Source: Aurifilum marmelostoma
Taxonomy: Eukaryota > Ascomycota > Sordariomycetes > Diaporthales > Cryphonectriaceae
NCBI GenBank assembly: GCA_027559495.1
Contig: JAMXSV010000018.1
Location: forward strand, 806,001-870,000
Direction of reading: 5' to 3'
Length of the DNA: 64,000 nt
The position numbers and the translations under genes are program-made. Positions 34,765 to 46,833 of the stretch are shown piece after piece (within the stretch, counting starts at the first letter, position 1; each line of letters begins with the position of its first letter). The notes below the pieces were generated by a model. It had not been told where the DNA came from. It worked only from the letters and a program-made list of their open reading frames with translations, and searched no databases.

Positions 34765-37700
34765 GGTGATATGAATGCGGCGGCCGGCCTCGAAGTGGCG
34801 TGCAGTCCCCAAGCTCGGATCGGCAACCAGGTTTGGTCCTTCTCCTTGGCCCGCGCTGCGCAACTCGATCACCCGACTCGATTATTATGTAGGGACGACG
34901 ACGCCGAGAATTTCAAGCTAGTAGTTGCAACACGCCGGGGAGAATCGGTTTGTCGGGGCCTGCCCGCGGAGTCTGGACAAGGCCAAATGCACCAATTCAA
35001 GAATGAATCGGAATGATTAAAGATGTTGACTTTCACATGTGGACAGGTGAAAAAGTTCGGAGGACGAACCGCCGTACGAGTTTGGGGGGGGGGGATCCTG
35101 ATGCAATGCCAGCCCCTGACAAACGCCATCACGGACCCTGCTAGTGTTTCAAGTAACACCCGATAACGTCAACCACGGTAGCGAACGCGCAAACCCCTTT
35201 TAGGCGAGCAAATTTGATTGGGAGTCAATTGTCGGTCAATGATTTGACGTGTTCAATACGAAAGAGGTCCACCCGTCTGTGCCGAAGAGCCGTGTTTCCT
35301 GCCTGGGCTAGGCCTCGTGCTCCCCAGTTGTTGATTGATTAATTACATAAAATCAGTAGCTTCAAGCAGCATCAGCTGTCAAAAACTGTTTACATTTATT
35401 GATTTCTGCTTTCAACATGACAATGTTCTTCAAGCATGCGAGACTCAAAGGAACAGAAGATAGCCATGCTTCGACATTGGTTGCATATAATTTTTGAAAA
35501 TCAGGTTATGAAACCTTAATGATCTTATACTTGTATATTGCTTGTAATTAGGTTTACTTTTCCATTTGCTCCAAGTTCGTATGTATGTAAATGAGGACAA
35601 TAAGCAGCAATTTTAACCTTTGTTGGTAACTCTATACAAGAAATATTTCAAGAGCCGACATTAATCCTCATGTTCTCGTCCTTCAGGAGACTACATATTG
35701 CGAAGTGTTTGCGCAGTATTGAGGATAAGGAGATAATTAGAAAAGGAGGATACCCCTCAAAAAGATGATTCAATGGCAGCAACAGTATTGGTGTCGCTCA
35801 CGCGGCACCAAAGACGAAGCTAGTTGTAAAAACCAGCCAGCGAGGTGTAATTACTCTTCCGGAATCCACACTAGATTTACCGTTCAAGGCGGTCAACTCA
35901 GTTATACTTACTTAGCTTACGAAACCTGTGACGTTGTCCTCTGAAGGGCCCGCCGTCTCCGCCGGGATACCCCCCTTAGGGGGGAAAAAAATATAGGCCG
36001 CAAATCCCTCCTTTGTTCAACCACCGACTTTGGCAGCTTGGTATGTCTGACCTATTGTGAGAGGAAATAACGTCCGTATATAGACACTTGGACTATCGAC
36101 AGCGACAAGGTCGAATACGAGAATAGAAATGGTTCACTTTTTTTTGTGGCGTTGCATAAAATCGCATGAGCGGACTAGATCATCCGTCGTAAACGCGGCG
36201 AGGCAACCAATCACGAGATGACCACACGGAAAGAGAATAGAGGCAGTATTTGACGAGCGAGCCATCTCTCAATCAAAAAGGCGGGATGCAAAGTAACGTA
36301 ACCCAACCCGGGGGTCTGTTTTAATTGTGGTCCTGTAGCTCCCAGGCTAGGTGATATGTAGGTCTCAAACAACACAGCCAGTGCCGACAAATAGTCGCAT
36401 CGCTCCGGATACAGGCCGGATGGCAACAGCTCACGGCTTGGCGACGTTTCAATAATCTTTTCCGTGCTCGAGTCGAGATCAAGAAAATGAATGTGACCCG
36501 GGTTGTCTCGACTAGATCCAGTGTGAAATCAGATCTCTGCAGCTTCCCCCCTCCCTCGTGCCTCGCTGCTTGCTGAACGACTCGGTCACCAGATCCTCCT
36601 CAGAAGACCCTCCCAGAGGCAGCCCAAGGCGCACAAGCCACACCAACTTGGCAGTCCGGTGGTCTATATCTGAACCCGAGCATTCCGTAGGGTGTATCGT
36701 GGCGCTGAAACGTCCTCACGTCAGCCGAGGTCTTCAGTTGTGATTGGAATGCGGGAACCAGGAATTTTGACCGATTTCTCGTCTTTGTCTTAGTTAAGAA
36801 AGAGGGAAAAACAAAAAACCACGTGTGCAGCTGTGAAGATCGAAAGATCGTTCCAACAGGCCTTGCACTCGTCTCACTACATTGCATCCTAGTCGAAAGC
36901 CGATTGTCCGGGCCAGACTTATCCAACGCCAACTGTTCGCTAGTCTTGGGAACTAGGAGCAGTAGGCCGAAGGATTCTTTGAAAACATTGCTATTGTCTC
37001 TACTGACCATCCTTCATGTGAATGGCAATCAATCATTTGATTGGTAGCTACGTCCTTGGCAAGCCTCAGTGGGCGAATCTGGTGTTCAAGCAGTGATGGT
37101 TGCCAGATGGTGCATGATATCAGCTGTCATCTGCGTAAATGAGTGTCGGTGATTACGAACAATGCTTCAAGTTGGTGCACAACGAAGGAAGACGGAACCC
37201 AAGACGCCTCTTGGTGGCCTTGCATGACTGACAGAAGGGTTCTTGATTACCGCGTAATCGTTCAAGGAGTGCTGATGCTGCCATCAGGTGCTTGACAGGA
37301 GCGGTGTAATCATTGGCTGCTTACCTTTAATACAAAGCTGCTCAGAAAGTCTTGTGCGGGCGGCCGCAAGAGGATTTCTGACCGTCAGACTCTTCTCTTC
37401 ACCCCCAGGAACCCTTATGTGACCAGTACTGAGCCACGAACGAGCTTTCAAAGACGATACCTGAATAGGAGAAGACCGTACCTAATAATGGCGTGGAGCT
37501 AATTGATTGAGTCGTCTCGGTGACACACCACCCCTTCTAAGTCGGCTTTGGTGTGCTGCGCTTGTCGCCCAAAGGCTGTAAGACACTCGAACGAGGCAAG
37601 GGCATTTGGGTCCGAGACTACCAATCCTAAGCGTCTGTGCGTAGACAGTGATGAATATAAAAAGATCTCAAGAGATCCCATTTAGAGGATGCAGAAGAGA

Positions 37701-37812
37701 GAGGATCATTCCAATCAACTCTTCAATTCTAAGCATTCACAGCCTTCCACTGACAAGCTTTTCAAACGAGCATCGCCTTGCCTTACGATATCAACTATAC
37801 ACTCTTGCCAAC
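34765..37812. other. Intergenic
   Basis: About 3 kb with G-run 35083-35091 and AT-rich stretches near 35340-35660. No gene recognised. The right end holds the promoter of the Cys-rich protein gene. Confidence 0.5.
37656..37664 (+). promoter_or_regulatory. TATA-like box of the Cys-rich secreted protein gene
   Basis: TATAAAAAG about 150 bp before the ATG at 37813, followed by a leader that includes repeated TCAATTC/TCTAAG-like sequence. Confidence 0.5.
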
Positions 37813-38552
37813 ATGATGACCTCTCTCTTCGCGCTCCTCACTGGCCTGATGGCCGCAACAAGGTAAGTCATGCTATTGTCCTCAGGAGAAGTTGACAGTC
37901 TAGGCTTTTGCTAACATGATGACACAGCGTGCTGGCCTCCCCAGCTGCTACGACTGCCGCCGTCACTACGTCCTGCGCAACGCCTGTGGCGACGATCACA
38001 ACACCTGCTCTTCGCATTGCCTGTCACTTCGCCTGTCTGAAGCCCATGTCGACCTGCTCTCCTGGACAGCCCACCGGCCCAGTTCCCAGCCCGCCGACGA
38101 CATCTACAATTGCACCGGCCGGTGCCTGCACCGCTACGCTCGAGGTAGGTTCCCCTACGTCCCCTGGGACCTGGCCCCCACGTGCTCTTCCTGCCGTCTT
38201 TGGTATTCTTCATTTTAAAAAGTCAAACGTCAGCTGACCACTAAACCAGGTTTTCGACAACGCGAGGTGTAACAACTGTGCAACCTGCGTCAGCCCCGTC
38301 GCCGCTATTCAGGCTAGAGAGACACAGCACTTGCCTGGCCACAAGGTGTGCGAGGCTACGACGACAATCTCAACCACCGTCGGACCGCAGGTCACCGGCC
38401 TGTGCGAGTGTCCCCTTATCAGGACCAGCTGCTCGGAAGGGCAGGAAGTGCTGAAGCCGCTGCCCACCACTACCCTTCGTGAGGGATGCGTTGAGACTGT
38501 CGTTGCAGGACCAGGCGACTGTAGCAATGTTTGCCCGCAGTGCTCCAACTAA
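37813..38552 (+). CDS. Secreted Cys-rich protein, 189 aa
   Basis: Exons are 37813-37862, 37928-38144 and 38250-38552. Donors GTAAGT and GTAGGT, acceptors CACAG and ACCAG; total 190 codons. The signal peptide crosses the first intron (MMTSLFALLTGLMAATSVLA) and the mature protein starts near SPAATTAAV. There are about 17 Cys in 170 residues, grouped as CHFACLKPMSTC, CNNCATC, CECPLIRTSC and CSNVCPQCSN, separated by Thr/Pro-rich spacers. This suggests a disulfide-rich extracellular protein. It does not match the spacing of hydrophobins, CFEM or LysM domains that I know. A second Met directly after the first is an equally good start. Function unknown; an effector-like or cell-wall role is possible given its neighbours, but this is inference. 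Confidence 0.75.
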
Positions 38553-40693
38553 TTAAGAAGGTAATGAGATGAGCCTTCATGCAAGGCATGTTAATGAGAG
38601 TTTGAAGAAAAGTAAAATGGGGCAAGCTTTAGTAGCAACAAGTTTGAGAACGAAGAGGAAAGGTAGTTGTGAGAGCGATTTCAATTTTAGCTGGAACGAC
38701 ATCATGTGGCACTGGTTACTTTTCGATGAATGGAAATGCGGAGTCTCGGGATTGATAGTACCTAGGTATTGATGAATACTGCATTAATTCGATTGCCACG
38801 CTTATCAAGTACCTACCATTTGATATGTCTCAGTGATGGGTTACGATGTGATCAACCAGGGACCTTCCTACTCTATATACCACAATTATCAGTGTCAATT
38901 CGTCCGAAACTATGAAGGAGCAAGGAGAGCCACGAGAAACATGCCCTCTACAAGCATACACGGCTGGACCATGGATGTGGTGGCGGACAAAACAAATTCC
39001 ATCTTGAGGGCCTGATTGTCAATGGACACTTGAAAAAGCTGTTGCACGGAATTCATCATGGTACTTAAAAAGCAGGCGTAACGAGGAGCGACCCTTGTTG
39101 TTGCGGCTTCAGGATGCCCGTGATGCGGACGACATCACTTCACTCTGAGAGGGTGATCCGTTTTCCTTTCCTCTGCCGAATTTCCGTCGTCACTGCAACA
39201 AAAAATGTTTCTAGCATGAGATGCGTAGTACGGACGTGGACCTCGTCTCTCGGCGCGCATTCCCTCAGGCTTCCCATGGTTTGCATCGTCTCTGGTCCGA
39301 AACTCGAGCCATCATCAACCCAGGTGAGTACAAACTGATGAAAACCTGCTGTCTTGCCAATAGGAACGGCATAAAGCAAAGCATTGGCCTCTAAGCAGGT
39401 CCTCCACTTCATCTCTTGTGGTGCGCTGATGAAATTCTCCTAGATGGAATAACCGAGGTGCCGCGACCACTGAAAAACCAGCCTTCTTTGGATATGATAG
39501 GTCATCTATAAATCGTCAATATTCCTATGAAGGTTGGGATATTCAGCGGACATGTTCTTGTTTGCTGACTTGAGATTCCGCCTGTAGGACGGCCTGTGGC
39601 TGGGAAGGCTGCTGGGGAGGCTGCTGGAGAGGCTGTTGAATCGGGCGTGCAAGGACCGGCCTCTACACCAGCAATCTGACATCTTCAACCCAGAAGATAT
39701 CATCACCTAGCTTGCTCTCCTTCAATGTTGAACGTACTATATCGACAAAGGATAGCACAGGAAACTGAACCGAGCCAATCAAATGGGAAGCCGTTGTGGT
39801 TAACCCCAAATTGGCCGGGTGCATCGTGATTCCAGCAGAAGGGGTGGCTCGAAGTCGTCAGTCGACCAGACAATATGCAAAATATACAGCAGTTCATACA
39901 TTTTCTTTGGACAATTTAGTAGAAAGCAACAAGACATGTAAGGCGAAACGTCCCAACGCGTGGGGTTCTGGGTTTAGTCTCGATGTTTGGTAGAGGCAAG
40001 GAGGCCTTCTCACCTGTCCTGCTGATTATGTCAGCACGTTCGCAGCTGGGCTCGCTCCCATCGAAGAACAAACACAAGCTCAGTTATCCTCACCCAAGCC
40101 ACTCACTGGTCTATTGGGAAACGAGGAATGCAGAGGATAATGACAGTTCAAACTCAGTGGATGGCTTCGGTCTTTGCCCCTTCTGATCTGAAGGCAGTCA
40201 GATCCTCTCTTTCCTCTTGATTCTCATCGATGATACTGTCAGATTCTAGAAAGGTCTGGGCCCCCTGCACCCTTCTTCAGACGACGGCGAGAGTCGAAAG
40301 CAGTCTCGAAGTCTACCTAGGTATATGAAACTCCTCGTCAATGATTGGTGGACGGCCCAAATTACTGCCATGCAGGCGCAGCTCATCATATGAGCGTCAT
40401 AACAATACCACGCACGCACCTTTTTCTTTCTTTCTCCCAGCCTCAGATTTTTCTTTTTTTTTTTTTTTCTTGATGAGCCCTCCTCTCTAACCTGAAATTT
40501 TACCAATATGTTCTGGTAACCCTATTACCCTCTCCTCCAGGTCAGGACACCCCAATACCTTGTTTCTTCGTCCATTGCCTACCTTCCCACACGCGCACGC
40601 GCGCACACACGTACACTAATCTTACATCTCAGTGTAACTTAGCACCCAGGTCTGATTCGCTACGCATACTCCTCGCTTAACACCACTAAGACG
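38553..40693. other. Intergenic
   Basis: Contains a T-run at about 40451-40469 and an alternating CA/CG stretch at about 40590-40612 near the likely transcription start of the coiled-coil gene. A 90-codon minus-strand frame at 39140-39412 is not convincing. Confidence 0.5.
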
Positions 40694-42882
40694 ATGCATG
40701 CCAACGTGGCTCAGGTACCTCCTTCAGACATTTTAGGTCACAAGGATTACCTAATGCTCCAACCCGTCCACGGCACGCTGCCTCCTCTTGCCGGGGCCAA
40801 TGTCAACCTTGCAAACACCAGCAGCGATGGCAACAACAATAGCAGTACCGATTCCCGCACTCTAGGTGCAACAGGCCTCGACAAGCCAGCTCGATCTCCC
40901 AGCACAGTGGGCAGCCCTGACCCCGACACGGCCTTCGAGTCCCTCACCGGTCTTCGGCTGCTCAGAGCGCGGTTTGGGATGAGCCCCATGAACAGGCGAC
41001 ACCAGGCCTGTGCTCAGCAAGAATCACCTTGGGTAAGCCATCCATCTGCGTTCGTCACTGTCATCCGATTGCTTGCCTCAGATTGTCCATCCTGTCCTCT
41101 CGTCCCGTCCCGCCCTTGCATTATACACACGTTTTCAAGGGGCTTCCCACGAGCCTTAACGAACGAGTTCCCACGACATCTTCTCCTTCCCCCTCCTCGC
41201 TTTACATTTTTGAAGGCAAGTATGGTACTAGTCGCCTCCTTTAGTTGTTTGGCGAGTAGGCTATACTTGGAACGCTCGATCCTCAACCGCGCAATCTACT
41301 TTAATACTGAGCCACCGAAGCCACCATCCAACTCTTATTCCACGATTTACCTTGTCTCGATCAGCTCGGGCAAAGACGATGGGGAGGGGTGGAAGATAGC
41401 TGCCTGCCCCTGTCCCACGTTCTGCCCCTCCACCAGCTTCTCACCTCACTCATCCCGCCACATATTCCTTCCGGGCAAGCTTGACCCTGTCGTCAGTGGC
41501 CTACAATCATACTGAGTCGATACCAGGGACCCGTACCCAGCCTTTCACGGAGATCCTCCTCTTCTGCAAACGAGCATGTCACCATGCTGTCGACGTCCAG
41601 AATGAGCTCGAAGCGATCGCCTTCTCCCTTGCCGCCGTCTAGCAACGAGTCTGCACCGAAGCGCCTGCGGTATCCCTCAATTTTGATACGTGATGACGGC
41701 GAGCCCCCCTCTCATACGGACCAAGACATACAGCCACCATCCACCGGAAACCGGGCCGGAGAACGTGAGGCAACAGACCCTGCTTCACGTCCACACAGCG
41801 TCGGAAGTACACGGTCGCTGAGGACCAGCGAGTTAGACAACACTATTTGTCCAAGCACGTCTGAATCTAGTCCCAGTCAGAAGCAGCATGCTGGGCCGGA
41901 AATTATCGACCATGTCTCCGATAGCGAGGACGAGATGGAAAGTGTTGACACAACTCTCGACTGGGCCGAATTCACGCAGGATTCCGTGTTCAAGTCGTGC
42001 AAAGACCGACACGAGGAGAAAAAACGGTCCCGAAGCTCCCTGATTAGTGTCGATGACCAAACTCAGCGTGTCACTTGTCTCCCCACCCGTTTGCTACCGG
42101 TTGATCAGTCTTCCACTGCATCTAGATGCAGTAACAGTCGGGCGGATGCGTCACCGCGGCTGCAGGACGGTGACAATTGTTTGTTGGTGGAGTCGATCAA
42201 GACTCAAGTTCATCCCTCGCTAGAGAAGACGACCGCTATCATGACCGGACAGCGCACTCAGAACACAGATATGTCTAGCAGGGATGAGACTGGTCTTGAT
42301 ACATACAATAAGGACGCCACAAGGGTACCTCGAGGCGTGGAAGAAAACGGGACAGGACAGGCCAGTCTCCGGCAGCAGCTCGAACGGTTGAAAGACGAGT
42401 GCCTCAAGATGAGCAACGCCGTAGAGTCGTGCCAAGCCTCTGGCTTGGAGAAATGCAACGCCCTCTGGACTGAGAATTCCCTGCTGAAGACTTCTCTGTC
42501 CCAGATCCACCAGGGGCTCCAGTCAGTCACCGGGACCAGCAGTCAGATAATTGCCGAGAAGGACAACGTCGAAAAGAGCCTGGTCGATACGCAGGCAAAG
42601 GTGGAGGCCCTGGAGTCTGAGAGGAAGAGGCTAGCAGAGGAGCTGCATGCAGAACGTAAGGCGCACTGGCAGACAAAGCACCAAAACAGGGCCACACAGA
42701 GCGAGCTGGAGACCCAGCTTGAGAACAGTACAAAGCTCGCTGAGATGTATCGGCAGCAGCTCATAGAGAGACATGCAGCCCTCGAAGAGTCAGATGGCTA
42801 CCTGCGTAGCCTGGAGGACGAAGTCGCCGAGAAGGATGCTATCATCAAGAAGGCATGTCGGATGATTATGGAGTTGACATGA
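40694..42882 (+). CDS. Coiled-coil protein with disordered N-terminus, 564 aa
   Basis: Model join(40694-41032, 41527-42882). Both sides of the intron are in phase 0, and the join reads QQESPW then GPVPSLSRRS, with donor GTAAGC and acceptor ACCAG. Residues 1-250 are Ser, Pro, Thr and charged residues with basic clusters (SKRSPSPLPP, APKRLRYPS), consistent with a nuclear protein. An acidic motif DHVSDSEDEMESVD follows near residue 220. From about residue 360 to the end heptads predict a long coiled coil (SLRQQLERLKDECLKM through EDEVAEKDAIIKKACRMIME). No catalytic motif. The 494-nt intron is long for this genome; alternatively the second exon is a separate gene starting at the ATG at 41584 and the first is a small upstream gene. 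I do not recognise the family. Confidence 0.7.
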
Positions 42883-43300
42883 GCCGAGGGCATGTCTGCC
42901 TGGAGGGCTGATCTTGATATTGGGCTTTAGCATGCACCTCCGTGTGAATGTTGTACGTCTAACCTGATCAATACCTGATTTCTCTTCAATTATAATGAAA
43001 TCATGGCTGGTTAGCATGATTCTCTCTCCCGTTTCCACGCTATTTGGTGTTCTCAGGTTGCCTCCAGGAGTACTTGAATGCCAGCTTTTTCATCTTGATA
43101 TTTGAAACAATATCATCAATATGAAACCTTTACTAACCCTCAGGTGTCAGGAGTATTCTCGTCAGCTTTGTATTCATCTTCATTACATATTTTACCGTGC
43201 TAATTACCCCACGATCCTCATGCCCGTCCGGATAAAAAAAAAAGGCCTGTAACTAAGTAATTACCTCTATGCAACCATGTTCTTCCCCCTTCCGAGCCTG
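42883..43300. other. Convergent 3' regions
   Basis: Between the coiled-coil gene and the 5'-nucleotidase gene. Nothing recognised. Confidence 0.45.
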
Positions 43301-45611
43301 CTAGTAAATAGTACAATTATCCAGATTCTGCTGAAACAGGTCCGACGTCTCCACAAACAGCGGCAGGTACGTCTGCGTCGAAAAGTTCTCATTGATATAA
43401 TACGACACATCCGACTCGTCATAGACGCCAGCTCCAGCGGTGGCATTCAGGTACGCCAGGAGGTCCGTCTCGATGTAGTCGATAAAGATGAGATCGACCA
43501 CGTCCGGGAGGCTGCCGTTGGTGGGGAACCCGCCGAGGCCCTGGAAGAAGTTTGGGTAGTCGTAGTCGGCGAGGGCGGTGTGGGCTGTGTCGTCGCCGTC
43601 GGTGCCGAAGGCGTCGGTGGTGGTGTAGCCTTGGGTCAGGTCTGCGGTGGTCTGGCGTCTTGTGTGGCCGGCGTGGGTGTGGGCGTAGTCCGCGATCTCG
43701 CGGGTTGCCAGCGGGGAGAGGAAGGGGTCGATGCAGGTGTCGCGGGCGTCGAGGGTGGGCTCCAACGTACGCTTGGTGACTGTGCCGTAGGCGTTGATGC
43801 TAAAGGAGAGATCAGCTTCGGTTTTTTTTTTTTTTTTTTTTTTGTTTGTTTTTTTTTTTTTTTCACTGGTTTTCTTCTGACTTTCACAGGGTGTCTTGAA
43901 CCAAGATGAGGAAATGTGACCACCATATAATCGAGATGGGAAAAAAAGAGAGTAACTCACTAGTCCAAAGCACCACTGGCTAGAGAGTACGGCACATCAG
44001 GGATATAAACAAAGATATCATCAAAAGGCGAGACGATATAAGCATCATCCACAAGGAACGGCCCCTTGTGGAGATCGAACCGCACCGAGCCCGTGTTCAC
44101 GATATTCACGCGCGCCTTGTCGGCCCGCGTCTCGTTGACCACCGCAGCGCTCAGGGCCTCGCTGAGCAGGTTGTAGATGCTGCCGGAGCTGTTGAACTCG
44201 GCGCACGACTGGCACCACAGCTGAGGGGAGCAGCCCAGCTGCGCGGTGAGGTTGAGGGACTGCCTGTAATCGTAGATCTGGTCCGTCGTGTTGGTTCCTC
44301 CCTGCGTCTCAAAGGCCGCGGGGTCGGTGGTGTAGTTGGTGAGTCCCGCGGTCTGCGAGCCAGAGGCGTGGTACTCGAACGTCAGGCGGTTCCAGTCCAG
44401 GTATCGTCGCGCGTAGGTCCAGGGCGCTGTGGAGGAGTTGGTGGCCTTGCGGGTCGGGTGGGGCACGCCCTCGGGCGCAGAGGCGCCGGTGTAGGCGCTG
44501 TTGTTGGCGGTGAAGCCGGACATGGACAGCCAGCCCAGGGTCTCGCAGTAGCGACCACTCTCGAGGGCGGTGGTGGCCTCGTCGTAGACCTGGAAGTCGC
44601 GGATGTGGCTGTGGCCGCCAAAGATCTGCACGGGCGTCGACGGGTGCACGGCCCGGATGGCGTCGACCACGTAGCCAAAAGTGCCTGTTGTGGTCTCCCT
44701 CTTGGCGGTGTTGTGGCCGATGAGGAGGAAGAGGTCGACGGGGCCTGGCGGTGAGGTGACGACGGACTGGAACCAAGTCTCGTTCACCATCGTCTCGGCG
44801 GGAATCACCTTGGTGACGTTGGTGTTGCCCGTGAAGTCAAACAGGACTCCCATGGCCAGGATGCGCAGGCCGTTCTCGGTGGTGAGGTACTTGTACTGAT
44901 GGCCGAGGTAGGTGAACTCATTGGTCGTGGTGTTGAGGATCTGGACATTGGAGGTGAGGTACCTGTCGCCCCAGACCTTGGAGAAGGAGTTGTAGTCCTG
45001 GTACGCGATGTCGGCGTAGTAGAGCTCATGGTTTCCTGTACCAGCTTTCAGCTCATGCATGCTGGAAGTAGGAGGAGGAGAAGACGTTCATACCAATGGT
45101 CAGGAGGTCATAGTCGAGTTTCTCGAACACGATATTGGACAGCTCGCCGTCGACGGTGGTGGCATCACTGAGGCCAGCGCCATCGTGTAAGTCTCCAGTG
45201 TCTACAACCAACAAGTCCACGCCCAGCGCCTTTGCCTTGGCCCTCATGTGAGCTGTAAAAGACACAAAGTCGCCCCAGTCAGCACCATAGTTGGTCTCCG
45301 TCAGATGACCCTCGAGCCAGCCGTGCGTGTCAGTCTACAAATCGAAACATGCTCGTCAGTACTGTAATTATTACATGCAATAGCTTGGGGGACTAGGTAG
45401 TAATTACGGTATGCAGGAAATTCAGCTGTCCCCATTCCAGCGCACCACGGGTCGGTCCGTATGTGGCGTTATAGGCATCCGGCTGCATACGCTTCACGTG
45501 GCGGACATGCTCCACGCGGTTGATAGGGCCGAAACAACTCTCGCAAGCCTGGACGCTGAGGAAGAGGCATGCCAGTGCGGTGCCTGCGAATTGGCCGGCG
45601 TGTCCTCTCAT
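43301..45611 (-). CDS. Secreted 5'-nucleotidase-type metallophosphoesterase, 672 aa
   Basis: Calcineurin-like phosphoesterase with a 5'-nucleotidase C-terminal domain, likely removing phosphate from nucleotides or other esters outside the cell. Exons are 45611-45408, 45334-45094, 45035-43961 and 43799-43301. Donors GTAATT, GTATGA, GTGAGT, acceptors TGTAG, TACAG, TTTAG; all phases fit. A signal peptide covers about residues 1-22 (ALACLFLSVQA). Metal motifs: TDTHGWLEGH (Asp70, His72), DTGDLHDG (113-120), GNHELYY (149-155), LIGHNT and GGHSHIRD. The C-terminal domain includes VNIVNTGSVRFDLHKG and DDIFVYIPDV, the expected substrate-binding region. Many Asn-X-Ser/Thr sites fit secretion. Intron 3 contains two long T-runs (43822-43863). 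With the purple acid phosphatase it forms a second phosphorus-releasing enzyme in the window. Confidence 0.92.
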
Positions 45612-46833
45612 CTTGACTGGGTCTCGGCCTTGGTGGCTCGCGGGACTTGTGAGGAGCGTGAGGCGTTGATATTGAGAGAGATGGTGAAGAGGTGAGAAGA
45701 GAGAGGGGGGAAAGTTGAGGCCCGTCTTTTGCCTTTTATGTACCAGGGAAAAAGATAGGCATGCAACGGCGGGCCTCGCCGGTCGATCTAGTGTGGGGTT
45801 GATTGTCGTCCAGGAACAGCGTTGCATTGAGAATTCAGTACACTGATAAATCCGAGAGAGTGGTCCACTCCCTTGGTAGATACTTCTCATGTAGTTCTAG
45901 CCAGCATCCCAACAGAGGAGAGAAAGCAGACATGCCCAAGCACCGCAATCCGAATCATTCAGATCGCCGCTTGATTTCTTGACAAGCACAAGATCTAACA
46001 TGCAAAATCATCTTGTATAATGATCTGGCTGTCATTCTGTATATCCATGGTCATGGACGTGTCGCAAGCACTTTTGGTTTCCGACGACGTCACCACCATA
46101 ATAATATGCTTTTAATTATTCATCCATAGTGCCTAGCCACACACGTGCTACATGGAATAATCAACAGTGGAAAGGCCCGGCCCAGAAATCCGTGCAAACA
46201 TTCCAGCAAGCACAAAAAAAAAAAAAACTCAAATATAGGAGAGAGCTCCACCACCAGAACGGGCTCAACGGGCAAGATAAGCCAGAGGCCAGTGAGAAGC
46301 ACACGTGGGCGATCCACTTGCCCCATCTGGCAGGTCTTCCCCTCCTGCCTCTCTCTACTCGACTTCATGGCCACGCGGCTACGCCACAGTTCTAGTGAGT
46401 GTGTGCTTATGTGTGGCAAGGCGTCGGGAGGGGGAGGGAACTTTTTTTGTTACATAAAATACATCCACTGCGTGTAGGATCCCAATGTGGAATCTCTGCT
46501 CATACTCAGACACCATAATTACTATGAATACAGAATCAGGAGTCTCCCGCCGCTCGAGGGAACAGAGAAGAGCACCATCGCAGACGACAGGATCGGGAGC
46601 ATATATAGGAAGAATTAAAATTGGCAGCACTTCAGGCCTTGCTTATATGGAGGCGCAGAGTGCTAGAAGCCATTGAGGCGGACAACACATCCAAATGCTA
46701 TCTGCCAAGGGGAAAATAACCCCCTCTTGTGCAGAAGAGAATAAATGAGGCTCGCCATCTGCCTCAGGCCCTCATATGCTCAAGCCTAACTGCTCGATCC
46801 TCCAAGACAGCTTTGTCTCCGCTCACCCACCGC
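45612..46833. other. Intergenic
   Basis: Promoter side of the phosphoesterase gene and 3' flank of the polygalacturonase gene. A13 run at 46215-46227. No gene recognised. Confidence 0.5.

Noticed and set aside
39140..39412. 90-codon minus-strand frame
   Set aside because: No start context, motif or neighbouring exon; composition does not favour coding.
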